Notes: generated by a model not told the origin, from the letters alone. A stretch of 64,000 nucleotides of DNA from Rhodovulum marinum (GCF_004343075.1 NZ_SLXP01000004.1:98325-162324); one strand, 5' to 3'; shown: positions 16,532 to 25,574, counted from the first letter of the stretch. A program made the numbers and translations.

Positions 16532-16569
16532 GCGATTGCAGCGCATAAGCTGCCCGGCGCTGCAATTGC
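16532..16569. promoter_or_regulatory. Inverted repeat upstream of phaR, likely autoregulatory operator
   Basis: GCGATTGCAGCGC (16532-16544) and GCGCTGCAATTGC (16557-16569) are inverted copies with 12 of 13 positions matching and a 12-base spacer. The arms are built from TGCA/CTGC units like the PhaR sites at phaP. The element lies 28 bases before the phaR GTG, so PhaR control of its own gene is the simplest reading. Confidence 0.6.
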
Positions 16570-16597
16570 GGCATTGCCATCGAGGGAGGGCCAGCAC

Positions 16598-17158
16598 GTG
16601 ACCGACGCGAAAGAGCCGTTGCTGATAAAACGCTATGCCAGTCGCCGTCTCTACAACACGGAGACAAGCGATTACGTCACGCTGGAAGACATCGCCAAGG
16701 TCATCCGCGAGGGGCGCGAGGTCAAGATCGTCGACCTGAAAAGCGGCGATGACCTGACCCGGCAATACCTGCTGCAGATCATCGCCGAGCACGAGAGCAA
16801 GGGCGAAAGCGTGCTGCCGATCAACGTGCTGACCGATCTGGTGCGCAGCTATACCACCTCGGCCCATTCGATCGTGCCGCAATTCCTGGCGCAAAGCTTC
16901 GAGGCGCTGCGCGAAAGCCAGTCCAAGATGATGGAGAACATGGGCCGGATGAACCCGATGGCCGCGGCGGCCATGCCCGGCTTCGAGGCGATGAAAGCCC
17001 AGCAAGAGGCGTTTCTCAAGGCGATGACCGGCGGCTGGGCGGGGGGATCCGGGCCATCCTCCGACGCGGACGAGGACGGCGGCGACCGTGACGATCTGGA
17101 CGATATCCGCCGCCAGCTTTCCGAGCTGCAGCAGAAACTGTCCAAAATGAACGGCTAG
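16598..17158 (+). CDS. phaR: Polyhydroxyalkanoate synthesis repressor PhaR
   Basis: The 186-residue regulator has the conserved N-terminal DNA/PHB-binding domain (IKRYASRRLYNTETSDYVTL, residues 10-29, then KIVDLKSGDDLTR) followed by the PHB-accumulation domain, a Met-rich middle and a C-terminal coiled coil DDIRRQLSELQQKLSKM. The family binds nascent polymer through the same region that binds DNA and so releases phasin repression. GTG 16598 is favoured by GGGAGG 9 bases upstream. Its TAG stop shares the bases CTAG with the stop of the convergent oxidase gene. Confidence 0.93.
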   Translation: MTDAKEPLLIKRYASRRLYNTETSDYVTLEDIAKVIREGREVKIVDLKSGDDLTRQYLLQIIAEHESKGESVLPINVLTDLVRSYTTSAHSIVPQFLAQSFEALRESQSKMMENMGRMNPMAAAAMPGFEAMKAQQEAFLKAMTGGWAGGSGPSSDADEDGGDRDDLDDIRRQLSELQQKLSKMNG

Positions 17159-18459
17159 ACGCCCAGCCGGTCGCGCAGCGCGAACCACGCCATCGCCAGC
17201 GCCAGGATCGGCGTGCGCAGGGCCGGGCCGCCCGGAAAGGGCGGGCAGGGCAGCGCGGCCATCGCTTCGAACCCCGCGCTGGGCCCGCGGCTGGCCTCGG
17301 CCAGCAGCCGGCCCGCCAGCGTGGCCAACGCCACCCCGTGCCCCGAATACCCCCCCGCCGACAGCACGCCCGGCGCGGGGTTGGACAGGTGCGGCAGGCG
17401 GTTGCGGGTGATCGCCAGCGTGCCGCCCCAGGCATGGGTCAACGGCACATCGGCAAGTTGCGGGAACACCTCCAGCATCGGCTTGCGCACCTTGGCGCGA
17501 AGATCGGACGGGAAGCGATAGCCATAGCTTTCGCCCCCGCCGAACAGCAGCCGCCTGTCGGGGGTCAGGCGGAAGTAATTCACCACGAACCGGCTGTCGG
17601 CCACCGCGATGTCCCGCGTGAGAACCGATGCCGCACGCTCGCCCAGCGGTTCGGTCGCCGCGATGAAATTGTTGATCGGCATGACCCGCGCCGCGACTTG
17701 GGGGGCCAGCCTGCCCAGGTATCCGTTCGCGGCCAGGATCACCTTGTCCGCCGTCACCCGGCCCCGGTCGGTGACCACCACGGGCCGGGCGCCCGGCTCG
17801 ATCCGCTCGACCAGCGTGCCCTCGTGCAGGCTGGCCCCGGCCGTGGCTGCCGCGCGCGCCAGGCCCAGCGCGAAGGCCAGCGGGTTGAGGTGCCCCGCGC
17901 CCCAATCCACCACGCCGCCGCGATAGCCGGGCGCGCCCACCAGCGCCTGCATCTCGTCCCGCGTCAGCGGCTCGACCAGGTCGTATTCGTAATCGCGCAA
18001 CAGCTTTTCGGCATAGCCATGGGCCTCGGCCACGCCGCGGTCGGACCATTCCGCATAGGCGATGCCGGGGCGATAGTCGCAGCCGATCCCGTGCGCCGCG
18101 ATCAGGTCGGCGACCAGGGCCTTGGCGTCCTCCGCCAGGTGCCAAAGGCGCGCCGCCGGCCCGTCGCCCAGCATCCGCTCCAGCGCGTCCTGGTGCAGCC
18201 GCTGCCCCGATCCCACCTGTCCGCCATTCCGCCCCGAGGCGCCGAAGCCGACCCTGTGCGCCTCGACCAGCACCACGTCGGCGCCCGCCTGCGCCAGGTG
18301 CAGCGCCGCCGACAGCCCCGTATAGCCGCCGCCCACCACGCAGACATCCGCCCGCCGGTCGCCCGCCAGCGGCGCGAAAGGCGGCAGCGGCGGCGTGGTT
18401 TCGGCATACCAGCTGGCCGGATAGGCCCCGCGCGCGTCGTTTGCGAACAACAGGTTCAT
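17155..18459 (-). CDS. FAD-dependent amine oxidase, PuuB-like
   Basis: This 434-residue flavoprotein of the DAO family has the dinucleotide loop DVCVVGGGYTGLSAALHLA near residue 38, GFGASGRNGGQVGSGQRLHQ near residue 72 and a C-terminal GGYSGHGVALATLAGRLLAE for FAD contact. The GASGRNGGQ pattern is typical of gamma-glutamylputrescine oxidases, which oxidise a gamma-glutamylated amine to the aldehyde. Its ATG overlaps the stop of the glutamine-synthetase-like gene by four bases, so the two should act in sequence. It ends tail to tail with phaR. Confidence 0.85.
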   Translation of the reverse strand: MNLLFANDARGAYPASWYAETTPPLPPFAPLAGDRRADVCVVGGGYTGLSAALHLAQAGADVVLVEAHRVGFGASGRNGGQVGSGQRLHQDALERMLGDGPAARLWHLAEDAKALVADLIAAHGIGCDYRPGIAYAEWSDRGVAEAHGYAEKLLRDYEYDLVEPLTRDEMQALVGAPGYRGGVVDWGAGHLNPLAFALGLARAAATAGASLHEGTLVERIEPGARPVVVTDRGRVTADKVILAANGYLGRLAPQVAARVMPINNFIAATEPLGERAASVLTRDIAVADSRFVVNYFRLTPDRRLLFGGGESYGYRFPSDLRAKVRKPMLEVFPQLADVPLTHAWGGTLAITRNRLPHLSNPAPGVLSAGGYSGHGVALATLAGRLLAEASRGPSAGFEAMAALPCPPFPGGPALRTPILALAMAWFALRDRLGV

Positions 18460-19811
18460 ACGTTCAGCAACAGATGTTCGCGTTCCCACGGGCTGATGAC
18501 CTGAAGGAACTCCTTGTATTCCAGGGATTTGACGGTTTCGTAGACGGTGCAGAACTCTTCGCCCAGCACCTGGCGCACGGCGGGCGCGGCGGCGAACAGG
18601 TCCAGCGCCTCGCCCACGTTGCGCGGAATCGATTCGTCGCCGGAATAGGCATCGCCCTTGAATTCCGGCTTCGGTTCCACCGCCTCGACCAGCCCCAGGT
18701 ATCCGCAGGCCAGCGATGCGGCGATGCCCAGGTAGGGGTTGCAATCCATCCCCGCCAGCCGGTTCTCGACGCGCCGGGCCTCGGGTTCCGACACCGGCAC
18801 GCGCAGCCCCGTGGTGCGGTTGTCGCGCCCCCATTCCAGGTTGATCGGCGCGGCGAAATCCGGGACATAGCGGCGATAGCTGTTCACGTAAGGGGCAAGC
18901 AGCGCGATCACCGAGGGCATGTGCGTCTGAAGCCCCGCGATGAAATGCAGGAAGGCCGCGCTTTCGCTGCCATCGGGCTGTGAAAAGATGTTCTGACCGG
19001 TCGCCGTCTCCACCACCGAATGGTGCACATGCATCGCCGATCCGGGCTCGTCCTCGATGGGTTTCGCCATGAAGGTGGCATAGCAATCATGCCTGAGTGC
19101 CGCCTCGCGGATCAGCCGCTTGAAGAAGAAGATCTCGTCGGCCAGCCGCACGGGGTCGCCATGGCGCAGGTTCATCTCGATCTGGCCGGCGCCGCCCTCC
19201 TGCAGGATCCCGTCGATCTCCAGGCCCTGCGCCTCGGCGAAATCGTAGATGTCGTCGATCACCGGGCCGTATTCGTCGACCGCGCTCATCGAATAGGCCT
19301 GGCGCGCGGCCGCCCGCCGGCCCGACCGGCCCATGGGCGGTTCGACCGGCTCGGCGGGGTTGGTGTTGCGCGCCACCAGGAAAAATTCCATCTCGGGGGC
19401 GACGATGGGTTTCCAGCCCCGCGCGTTATACAGCTCGATGATGCGTTTGAGCACGTTGCGCGGCGCGATCGGCACCGGGGCGCCGGCCTGGTCCTTGACG
19501 TCATGGACCACCTGAAGCGTCAGGTCCGCCGTCCAGGGCGCCGCGCTCGCGGTCGAGAAATCCGGCGTCAGGATCATGTCGGGCTCGGTGAACGCCTGGC
19601 CGGGAATGTCGGCCCAGTCCCCGGTGATCGTCTGCAGGAAGATCGAGTTCGGCAGGTAGAACCGGGTCTGGGTGGCGAACTTGGCCGCGGGCATCGCCTT
19701 GCCGCGGGCGATCCCGGCGATATCGGCGACGATGCATTCGACCTCGTCGGGTTTGCGGCCGTCGAGATAGGCGCCTGCCGCCTCGGGAAGCTGGTCGAGC
19801 CAGTCGGACAT
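18456..19811 (-). CDS. Glutamine synthetase family ligase, gamma-glutamylputrescine synthetase-like
   Basis: The 451-residue ligase has the GS beta-grasp and catalytic domains: EMEFFLVARN, QIEMNLRHGDP (metal site), SAMHVHHSVVE (ammonia/ATP region) and NRTTGLRVPVSEPEARRVEN. It lacks the adenylylation loop of GlnA. Sequence style and direct coupling to the oxidase gene match PuuA, which joins glutamate to putrescine at the expense of ATP. The family also contains ligases for methylamine, ethanolamine and other amines, so the exact amine is open. Confidence 0.85.
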   Translation of the reverse strand: MSDWLDQLPEAAGAYLDGRKPDEVECIVADIAGIARGKAMPAAKFATQTRFYLPNSIFLQTITGDWADIPGQAFTEPDMILTPDFSTASAAPWTADLTLQVVHDVKDQAGAPVPIAPRNVLKRIIELYNARGWKPIVAPEMEFFLVARNTNPAEPVEPPMGRSGRRAAARQAYSMSAVDEYGPVIDDIYDFAEAQGLEIDGILQEGGAGQIEMNLRHGDPVRLADEIFFFKRLIREAALRHDCYATFMAKPIEDEPGSAMHVHHSVVETATGQNIFSQPDGSESAAFLHFIAGLQTHMPSVIALLAPYVNSYRRYVPDFAAPINLEWGRDNRTTGLRVPVSEPEARRVENRLAGMDCNPYLGIAASLACGYLGLVEAVEPKPEFKGDAYSGDESIPRNVGEALDLFAAAPAVRQVLGEEFCTVYETVKSLEYKEFLQVISPWEREHLLLNV

Positions 19812-19815
19812 TGGG

Positions 19816-20493
19816 TTACCGCCTTTCGGTGAAGAAGCGCGCGATGCGCTCGGCCATCGCGGGGGAATCCGTGGTCTGGTCCAGCCGCGCGCGGGCGTCG
19901 GCCAGTCGGTCCTCGGGCACCACGCCAGGCCCGCGATGGGCCATCAGCCCCTCGATCATCGCGCGGCCGTATTCCGGGTGCGGCTGAAGCGAAAAGGCCC
20001 GGTCGCCATAGCGCAGCGCCGCATGGGCGCAGAAATCGCTATGGCCGACGGTCTCGGCCCCCTCGGGTGGGATGACAACCTGGTCCTGGTGCCAGGCGTT
20101 CAGGGTGCAGGTCCGGCCCTCGATCCGGTAACGCGTCGGCCCCACCGACCAGCCGCCCCGGAACTTCTCGACCCGCCCGCCCAGCGCCCGGGCGATGACC
20201 TGGTGGCCGAAACAGATGCCGACCACGGGGATGTCTGCCGCGACAGCATCGCGGATGAACGCCTCCAGCGGGGGAATGAACGGGTGGTCCTCGTAGACCC
20301 CGTGTTTCGACCCGGTGATCAGCCAGCCCTCGGCGGCCTGCGGCGAATGAGGAAAGTCCATGTTCTCGACATCCCAGGTGGTGAAGTCGAAGCCATGCCC
20401 GGCCAGCAGGCGCACGAACATGTCGGGGTAATCGCCAAGTGCCGCCCGAAGCGCGTCGGGCGCGTGGCCGGTCTGCAGAATGCCGATCTTCAT
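19816..20493 (-). CDS. Class I glutamine amidotransferase-like hydrolase
   Basis: This 225-residue single-domain protein has the class I GATase triad: Cys in VVGICFGHQVIARALGG (near residue 93) and the His-x-Glu of LQPHPEYG (near residue 178). It sits between two GS-like ligase genes, four bases before the second. In polyamine pathways a GATase-fold hydrolase (PuuD) releases glutamate from the gamma-glutamyl product, and this protein could fill that role here. That is inference; its sequence looks closer to GMP-synthase-type amidotransferases. ATG 20493 gives the conserved MKIGILQTG start. Confidence 0.8.
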   Translation of the reverse strand: MKIGILQTGHAPDALRAALGDYPDMFVRLLAGHGFDFTTWDVENMDFPHSPQAAEGWLITGSKHGVYEDHPFIPPLEAFIRDAVAADIPVVGICFGHQVIARALGGRVEKFRGGWSVGPTRYRIEGRTCTLNAWHQDQVVIPPEGAETVGHSDFCAHAALRYGDRAFSLQPHPEYGRAMIEGLMAHRGPGVVPEDRLADARARLDQTTDSPAMAERIARFFTERR

Positions 20494-20585
20494 GGGGGGA
20501 TCCGTGGATTGTCCAGTGGCAAGGTAGCCAGCGTCCCGGGGCCGGGCAAGCCCCCTCGCACAGCGCGCACGGCGGACGCGGCACA

Positions 20586-20735
20586 GGGGGGCTCTGCCCC
20601 CCGTCCTGCGGACTCCCCCCGGGATATTTCCAGCCAAAAGAAGGGGCGAGGTCTTCTTCTGGCTGGAAATATCCCGGGGGGTCTGGGGGCGGAGCCCCCA
20701 GCGGATCGTCTTGGCGAAGCCAAGGCGAAACCCGA
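20586..20735. repeat. Dispersed intergenic repeat, copy C (full inverted pair)
   Basis: Two copies face each other: the left (20586-20642) has GGGGGGCTCTGCCCCCC, CCCCCCGGGATATTTCCAGC and AAAAGAAG. The right (20652-20735) is the reverse complement with a GGGGGCGGAGCCCCCA hairpin and a terminal TTGGCGAAGCCAAGGCGAAA stem. The centre forms a long cruciform. It separates the amidotransferase gene from the upstream GS-like gene in an otherwise tight operon. Confidence 0.75.
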
Positions 20736-20770
20736 GGGTCAGGGCGCGCGACAACGGTCTTGCGGCAGTG

Positions 20771-22102
20771 CTAGACCGTATCGAGATAAAGCGCGAGGCG
20801 CGCGTCCTCGTCGAGGTCAGCGATGCGGCGGGCCTCTTGGCGCTTGGTCATCGTGTAATTCCGGATCAACCCGGCAGGGAAGATACGCGCGATTCGCGGG
20901 CTGGCCTCGAAGGCCTTGATCGCGCCCTGCCAGCAGGTGGGAATCTGCGGCAGGTCCTGGTCATAGGCGTTGCCGGTGATCGGCGGCGGCGGGCTCAAGC
21001 CGTCCTCGATGCCCTGCAGCGCCGCGCCCAGCACCGCGGCGATCAGCAGGTAGGGGTTGATGTCGCCGCCCGCCACCCGGTGCTCGATCCGGCGGGCGCG
21101 CGGGCTGCCGCCGGGGATGCGGATCGCGGCGGTGCGGTTCTCCTGCGCCCAGCAGATGCCGGTGGGCGCATGCGCGCCGGGCACCAGCCGGTCATAGCTG
21201 CCCGCATGCGGCGCGAGGATCAGCGTCATGTCGGGGAGCGCGGCCAGGCAGCCCGCGACCGCCCGCTGCAGGTGGTCGGGCCCGTCGGGGCGGGCGTCGT
21301 CGAAGATGTTCGCGCCCTTGGCATCCAGCACCGAGAAATGCATGTGCAGCCCGTTTCCGGCGTGGTCGGGATAGGGCTTGGCCATGAAGCTTCCGGCCAG
21401 ACCGTGGCGCCGCGCCAGCCCCCTAACCAGCATCTTGAACAGCCATGCGTCGTCAGCCGCCGTCATCGCCTGGCCGTGCATCAGGTTCACCTCGAACTGG
21501 CCCATCCCGCTTTCGCTGATCGCGGCATCGGCGGGAATGTCCATCGCCTCGCAGGCGTCGTACAGATCGGTAAAGAACGCGTCGAACGCGTCCAGCGTGC
21601 GCAGGGACAGGATTTCCGCCGCCTCGCGCCGCTTGCCCGAGCGCGGCGAGCGCGGCGCGCGGATGCCCTCGCCCGAATCGTCGACGAGGTAGAATTCCAG
21701 CTCGGTCGCGACCTGCGGGCGCCAGCCGCGCGCGGCATAGGCGTCCAGCACGCGGGCCAGTGCCTGGCGCGGGCAGCCGTCGAAGGGCGCGCCTTCCTCG
21801 GTGAACATCCACAGCGGCAACAGCGCGGTCGGCGCCTCCAGCCAGGGCATCGGCACGAAACCGCGCCCGGTGGGCCGCAGCACCCCGTCGGCATCGCCGG
21901 TTTCGAACACCAGCGGGCTGTCCTCGATATCCTCGCCCCAGATGTCGAGGTTCAGCACCGAAAGCGGAAAGCGCGTGCCTTCCTCGGCGACCTTGCCGGC
22001 AAAGCGGGTGGGCAGGCGCTTGCCGCGGGCCTGACCGTTCAGGTCGCAGGCCGCGACCCGGATCGTGCGGACCTCGGGGTGATCGTGCAGCCAGGCGGTC
22101 AT
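20771..22102 (-). CDS. Glutamine synthetase family ligase (second copy)
   Basis: The 443-residue GS-fold ligase has ELEFYLVDD, GQFEVNLMHG, NGLHMHFSVLD and NRTAAIRIPGGSPRARRIEHR. It differs clearly from the ligase at 18456, so the two are old paralogues and not a recent duplication. The N-terminus HPEVRTIRVAACDLNGQARG matches the short-beta-grasp subgroup. Its start overlaps the stop of the permease gene by four bases (ATGA), tying it to the ABC transporter. It probably gamma-glutamylates an amine or amino acid brought in by that transporter. Confidence 0.83.
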   Translation of the reverse strand: MTAWLHDHPEVRTIRVAACDLNGQARGKRLPTRFAGKVAEEGTRFPLSVLNLDIWGEDIEDSPLVFETGDADGVLRPTGRGFVPMPWLEAPTALLPLWMFTEEGAPFDGCPRQALARVLDAYAARGWRPQVATELEFYLVDDSGEGIRAPRSPRSGKRREAAEILSLRTLDAFDAFFTDLYDACEAMDIPADAAISESGMGQFEVNLMHGQAMTAADDAWLFKMLVRGLARRHGLAGSFMAKPYPDHAGNGLHMHFSVLDAKGANIFDDARPDGPDHLQRAVAGCLAALPDMTLILAPHAGSYDRLVPGAHAPTGICWAQENRTAAIRIPGGSPRARRIEHRVAGGDINPYLLIAAVLGAALQGIEDGLSPPPPITGNAYDQDLPQIPTCWQGAIKAFEASPRIARIFPAGLIRNYTMTKRQEARRIADLDEDARLALYLDTV

Positions 22103-22944
22103 CGGACCAGCTGCATCAGCAGCCGCAGGCGCAGCCGGGGGCGGCTGTCCCGGGGCAGGTGGCGGTTGAGCCGGCGGTTGATCAGCCCGAAGACCGCGAT
22201 GATCGCCAGCGTCAGCAGGATGAAATAGGCCGCGGCGATCGGGTAGGCGATGAACGGGTTGAAGGTCTTGTCGGCGAAATACTTGGCGTAATACAGCGCA
22301 TCACCCTTTTGCTGCCAGGCCGGGAAGCCCGAGAAATAGACCAGCGCGGTGGCGTGGAACAGGAAGATCGCCTCGTTCGTATAGGCCGGCCAGGCCAGCC
22401 GCAGCATCGTCGGCCAGACCACGCGGCGGAACTTGGCCCAGCCCGACAGGCCATAGGCATCCGCCGCCTCCAGGTCGCCCTTGGGCACCGAGCGCAGCGC
22501 GCCATAGAAGATCTCGGCCGAATAGGCGGCGGTGTTCAGGAACAGCACGATCAGCCCCCCCGCCCAGGCCCGCGTCAGCCAGCGCGTCTCGGCGGAGATC
22601 TGGACGAAGAACAGGTCGATCTCGATCCCCGATTTCGGCAGCAGGACGAACGCTTCGTAGGCCAGGAAGAACTGGATGAACAGCGGCGAGCCGCGGAACA
22701 GGAAGATGAACCATTCCGCCGGTTTGCGCACCGCCCAAAGCGGGCTGAGCCGGGCCAGCGCCACCGCGGTCGCCAGGAAGAACCCGGCCAGAAGTGCCAG
22801 CGCGCCGAAATAGACGTTCCAGATCAGCCCCGAGCCGATCAGCGTCGCCTGTTCGCACAGCGTGAAATCGCTGCGCGGCAACAGCCGCTCGCCGATCCCG
22901 ACCGAGCGCAGCGCGTAATCCTGGATGGTCTGAATACAGCTCAT
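22099..22944 (-). CDS. Amino acid ABC transporter permease (HisM/ArtM type)
   Basis: This 281-residue inner-membrane protein has about five to six membrane helices and the EAA loop EAADAYGLSGWAKFRRVVWP that docks with the ATPase. GSPLFIQFFLAYEA is typical of permeases for polar amino acids. It begins in a four-base overlap with the upstream permease gene and ends overlapping the GS-like gene. A cysteine-bearing N-terminal stretch before the first helix is longer than in many homologues. Confidence 0.9.
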   Translation of the reverse strand: MSCIQTIQDYALRSVGIGERLLPRSDFTLCEQATLIGSGLIWNVYFGALALLAGFFLATAVALARLSPLWAVRKPAEWFIFLFRGSPLFIQFFLAYEAFVLLPKSGIEIDLFFVQISAETRWLTRAWAGGLIVLFLNTAAYSAEIFYGALRSVPKGDLEAADAYGLSGWAKFRRVVWPTMLRLAWPAYTNEAIFLFHATALVYFSGFPAWQQKGDALYYAKYFADKTFNPFIAYPIAAAYFILLTLAIIAVFGLINRRLNRHLPRDSRPRLRLRLLMQLVR

Positions 22945-23822
22945 CCGCCCGCCTTTCGCTGCGCTTCGCCCGCCAGCGTCGCCTGCCCGTGGCTCAGCCG
23001 CACCGTCAGCCGGCCCAGCACCATTTCCGAAAGCTTGGTCAGGCCGAGATAGAACACCAGCAGCGCAAGGAAGTAGTAAAGCCGCCAGTCGGGATGCGGA
23101 TAGGCGTAGATCGAGGTCTTCGACCCGCCCAGTTCCCGCGCCCAGTAGACGATATCCTCGACCCCCAGCAGGAACAGCAGGGGCGTCGCCTTGATCAGGA
23201 TCATCCACAGGTTCGACAGGCCGGGCAGGGCATAGACCCACATCTGCGGCACGAGGATGCGCCAGAAGGATTGGCGCGGCGTCATGCCATAGGCCTCGGC
23301 GGTTTCCATCTGCGCCCGCGGCACCGCCCGCATCGCGCCATACAGCACGTTCGCGGCAAAGGCCCCGAACACCACCGCAAAGGCCAGGACCGCCAGCGCG
23401 AAGCCATAGGTTTCATGCACCCATTGCGGGCTGGTCGACAGCGGCAGCTTGGCCTGGGTGCAGACCACGAAATCGCTGCCCTGCCGGATCGGTTCCGTCC
23501 AGTCGGGGCATTTCGCCTTGTGCCGCAGCCATTCGAACGCCTGGTCCAGCGCGACCGGCACGAACAGGAAAAAGATGATGTCGGGCACGCCGCGCACCAT
23601 GGCGGTATAGGCCCGGCCCAGCCATTGCACCGGCCAGATGCGCGAGCGCGCCGCCATCGCGCCGCCGAAGCCGAACAACAGCGCCGCAGGCGCGGTGACG
23701 GCCAGCAGAACCATCACCGTCCCGAACGAGGCATAGAACGCCATGTGCTTGCCGCTGGTCAGGTAGCAGGCAAGCCAGTTCAGGCCTTCGAGCGTGGAGG
23801 GATCGGCGCAGGACGCGAACAT
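22941..23822 (-). CDS. Amino acid ABC transporter permease (HisQ/ArtQ type)
   Basis: This inner-membrane permease of about 293 residues has the EAA loop ETAEAYGMTPRQSFWRILVP and the family segment RGVPDIIFFLF. A periplasmic insert of about 50 residues (LRHKAKCPDWTEPIRQGSD and following) between early helices is longer than in HisQ and contains two Cys. ATG 23822 is taken as the start; an in-frame TTG two codons upstream is possible. It pairs with the permease that follows. Confidence 0.88.
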   Translation of the reverse strand: MFASCADPSTLEGLNWLACYLTSGKHMAFYASFGTVMVLLAVTAPAALLFGFGGAMAARSRIWPVQWLGRAYTAMVRGVPDIIFFLFVPVALDQAFEWLRHKAKCPDWTEPIRQGSDFVVCTQAKLPLSTSPQWVHETYGFALAVLAFAVVFGAFAANVLYGAMRAVPRAQMETAEAYGMTPRQSFWRILVPQMWVYALPGLSNLWMILIKATPLLFLLGVEDIVYWARELGGSKTSIYAYPHPDWRLYYFLALLVFYLGLTKLSEMVLGRLTVRLSHGQATLAGEAQRKAGG

Positions 23823-23863
23823 GGGCAAAAGGGGGCGGCGCGGACACCGCCCCCGTCAGGTCA

Positions 23864-24583
23864 TCAGAAGCGCGGCGAGTCTTCGCCGAGCCACTTGACG
23901 ATCAGTTCGTTCAGCGTGCCGTCGTCCTTCATGGTCTGGATCGCGGCGTCGAACTTGCCCCGCAGCTCGGGGTCGGATTCGCGGAACGCCATGCCGATGC
24001 CGCCGCCCAGCGGGATATCCTCGCCGACGAAGACCAGGTCCCCTTCCTCGACCACCGGGGCGAGGAAGTCCTTGTCGGCCATCACCGCGTCGGCCTCGCC
24101 GTTGCGCACCGCCGCGACCGTGTCGTCGGGGTTGGGGAATTCCAGCAGCGTGGCGCCGGTATCGACCACGTGGTTGGCCTGGATCGTGCCGGTCTGGGCC
24201 GCGATCACGCCGCCCTCGATATCGGCATCCTCCGACATCGCGGCATAGGCCGACGGCGAGGGCGGGGTGTAGTTCTGGGTGAAATCCACCACCTCGTCGC
24301 GTTCGGGGGTGATGCTCATGCCCGCGATGATGGCGTCATAGTTGCCCGACACCAGGTTCGGGATGATCGAATCCCAGTCGTTCGTCACCCATTCGCAGGT
24401 CAGTTCGGCGCGCGCGCACAGCTCGTCGCCCAGTTCGCGCTCGAACCCGTCGACCTCGCCGTTGTCGTTGATGAAGTTGTACGGAGGATAGGCGCCCTCG
24501 GTGCCCAGGCGCACGACATCCTGCGCAAGGCCCATGCCGGCCGACAGCGCCAGCGCCGCGGTGCCAAGGATCAGCTTCTTCAT
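23864..24583 (-). CDS. Family 3 amino-acid-type periplasmic binding protein
   Basis: This 239-residue protein begins with a Sec signal peptide (MKKLILGTAALALSAGMGLA, cleaved near residue 20), then the SBP_bac_3 fold: GTEGAYPPYNFINDNGEVDG, ELGDELCARAELTCEWV with two Cys likely in a disulfide, DAIIAGMSITPERDEVVDFT, and a C-terminal TMKDDGTLNELIVKWLGED. It binds a polar amino acid or amine for the HisQMP-type importer encoded around it. It is not the PotD/PotF class, so a classical polyamine ligand is less likely. Confidence 0.9.
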   Translation of the reverse strand: MKKLILGTAALALSAGMGLAQDVVRLGTEGAYPPYNFINDNGEVDGFERELGDELCARAELTCEWVTNDWDSIIPNLVSGNYDAIIAGMSITPERDEVVDFTQNYTPPSPSAYAAMSEDADIEGGVIAAQTGTIQANHVVDTGATLLEFPNPDDTVAAVRNGEADAVMADKDFLAPVVEEGDLVFVGEDIPLGGGIGMAFRESDPELRGKFDAAIQTMKDDGTLNELIVKWLGEDSPRF

Positions 24584-24613
24584 TCTTACTCTCCCGTTTG
24601 TTGGATCGGCGGG

Positions 24614-25399
24614 TCAGGCCGCCACGGTTGCACTCAGAAATTGTTGCAGGCGTTCGGATTTCGGGGCGCCGAACACCTGGTCGGGCGGGCCCTGTTCCTC
24701 GATCAGGCCCTGGTGCAGGAACACCACGTGGTCCGACACGTCTGCGGCCAGCCGCATGTCGTGGGTGACCAGCATCATGGTCCTGCCTTCCTCGGCCAGC
24801 GCCTTGATCACGCGCACGACCTCCTGTTCCAGTTCCGGGTCCAGCGCCGAGGTGGGTTCGTCGAACAACAGCGCGCGGGGCTGCATCGCCAGCGCGCGCG
24901 CGATGGCGGCGCGCTGCTGCTGGCCGCCCGAAAGCTGGGCGGGGAAGACATCGCACTTGTCGCCGATGCCCACCTTGTCCAGAAGGGCGCGGGCGCGGGT
25001 CTCGACCTCGTGCCGATCCTCGCCCAGCACGGTGACCGGGGCCTCCATCACGTTCTGCAGGATCGTCATGTGCGCCCACAGGTTGAACTGCTGGAACACC
25101 ATCGACAGGTTGGTGCGGATACGGATCACCTGCTTGCGGTCGGCAGGGTGGCGGCCCGGCCCCTTGCCGCGCCAGGTGACGGGTTCGCCCTCGAACAGGA
25201 TCTCGCCCTGCTGGCTGTCCTCCAAAAGGTTGGCACAGCGCAGAAGCGTCGACTTGCCCGACCCCGACGACCCGATCAGCGAGACCACATCGCCCTTTTT
25301 CGCGGCGATACTGACGCCTTTCAGCACCTCCAGCGCGCCATAGCTCTTGTGGAGGTCGCGGATTTCCAGAACGGGTGGGTTGGGGTCTGTCACGGGCAT
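24614..25399 (-). CDS. Amino acid ABC transporter ATP-binding protein (HisP type)
   Basis: The 261-residue ATPase has Walker A GSSGSGKST, Q-loop NLSMVFQQFNLW, signature LSGGQQQR, Walker B ALLFDEPT and H-loop VTHD. The short insert GRGKGPGRHPADRKQVIRI-like segment after residue 75 is shared with HisP-type proteins of polar amino acid systems. It is the first gene of the minus-strand series running to 17155, and the 175 bases upstream should hold the operon promoter, although I see no convincing -35/-10 pair there. Confidence 0.92.
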   Translation of the reverse strand: MPVTDPNPPVLEIRDLHKSYGALEVLKGVSIAAKKGDVVSLIGSSGSGKSTLLRCANLLEDSQQGEILFEGEPVTWRGKGPGRHPADRKQVIRIRTNLSMVFQQFNLWAHMTILQNVMEAPVTVLGEDRHEVETRARALLDKVGIGDKCDVFPAQLSGGQQQRAAIARALAMQPRALLFDEPTSALDPELEQEVVRVIKALAEEGRTMMLVTHDMRLAADVSDHVVFLHQGLIEEQGPPDQVFGAPKSERLQQFLSATVAA

Positions 25400-25574
25400 C
25401 CGGCAAGATTGCTTAACGGCCCCGGAGTAGGGCGCAAAACCGATGCGATTGCAACGGGGAACTGGCGCGAACCCGGGCGAATGCCCAGGATTTGGGCAGA
25501 AACGGCGGGATCGCTCGCCCAGAGGTTTTCCTTGAACAGGTTCGGGGAAAATCTTGCGGCCCGCGGCCCCGGGC

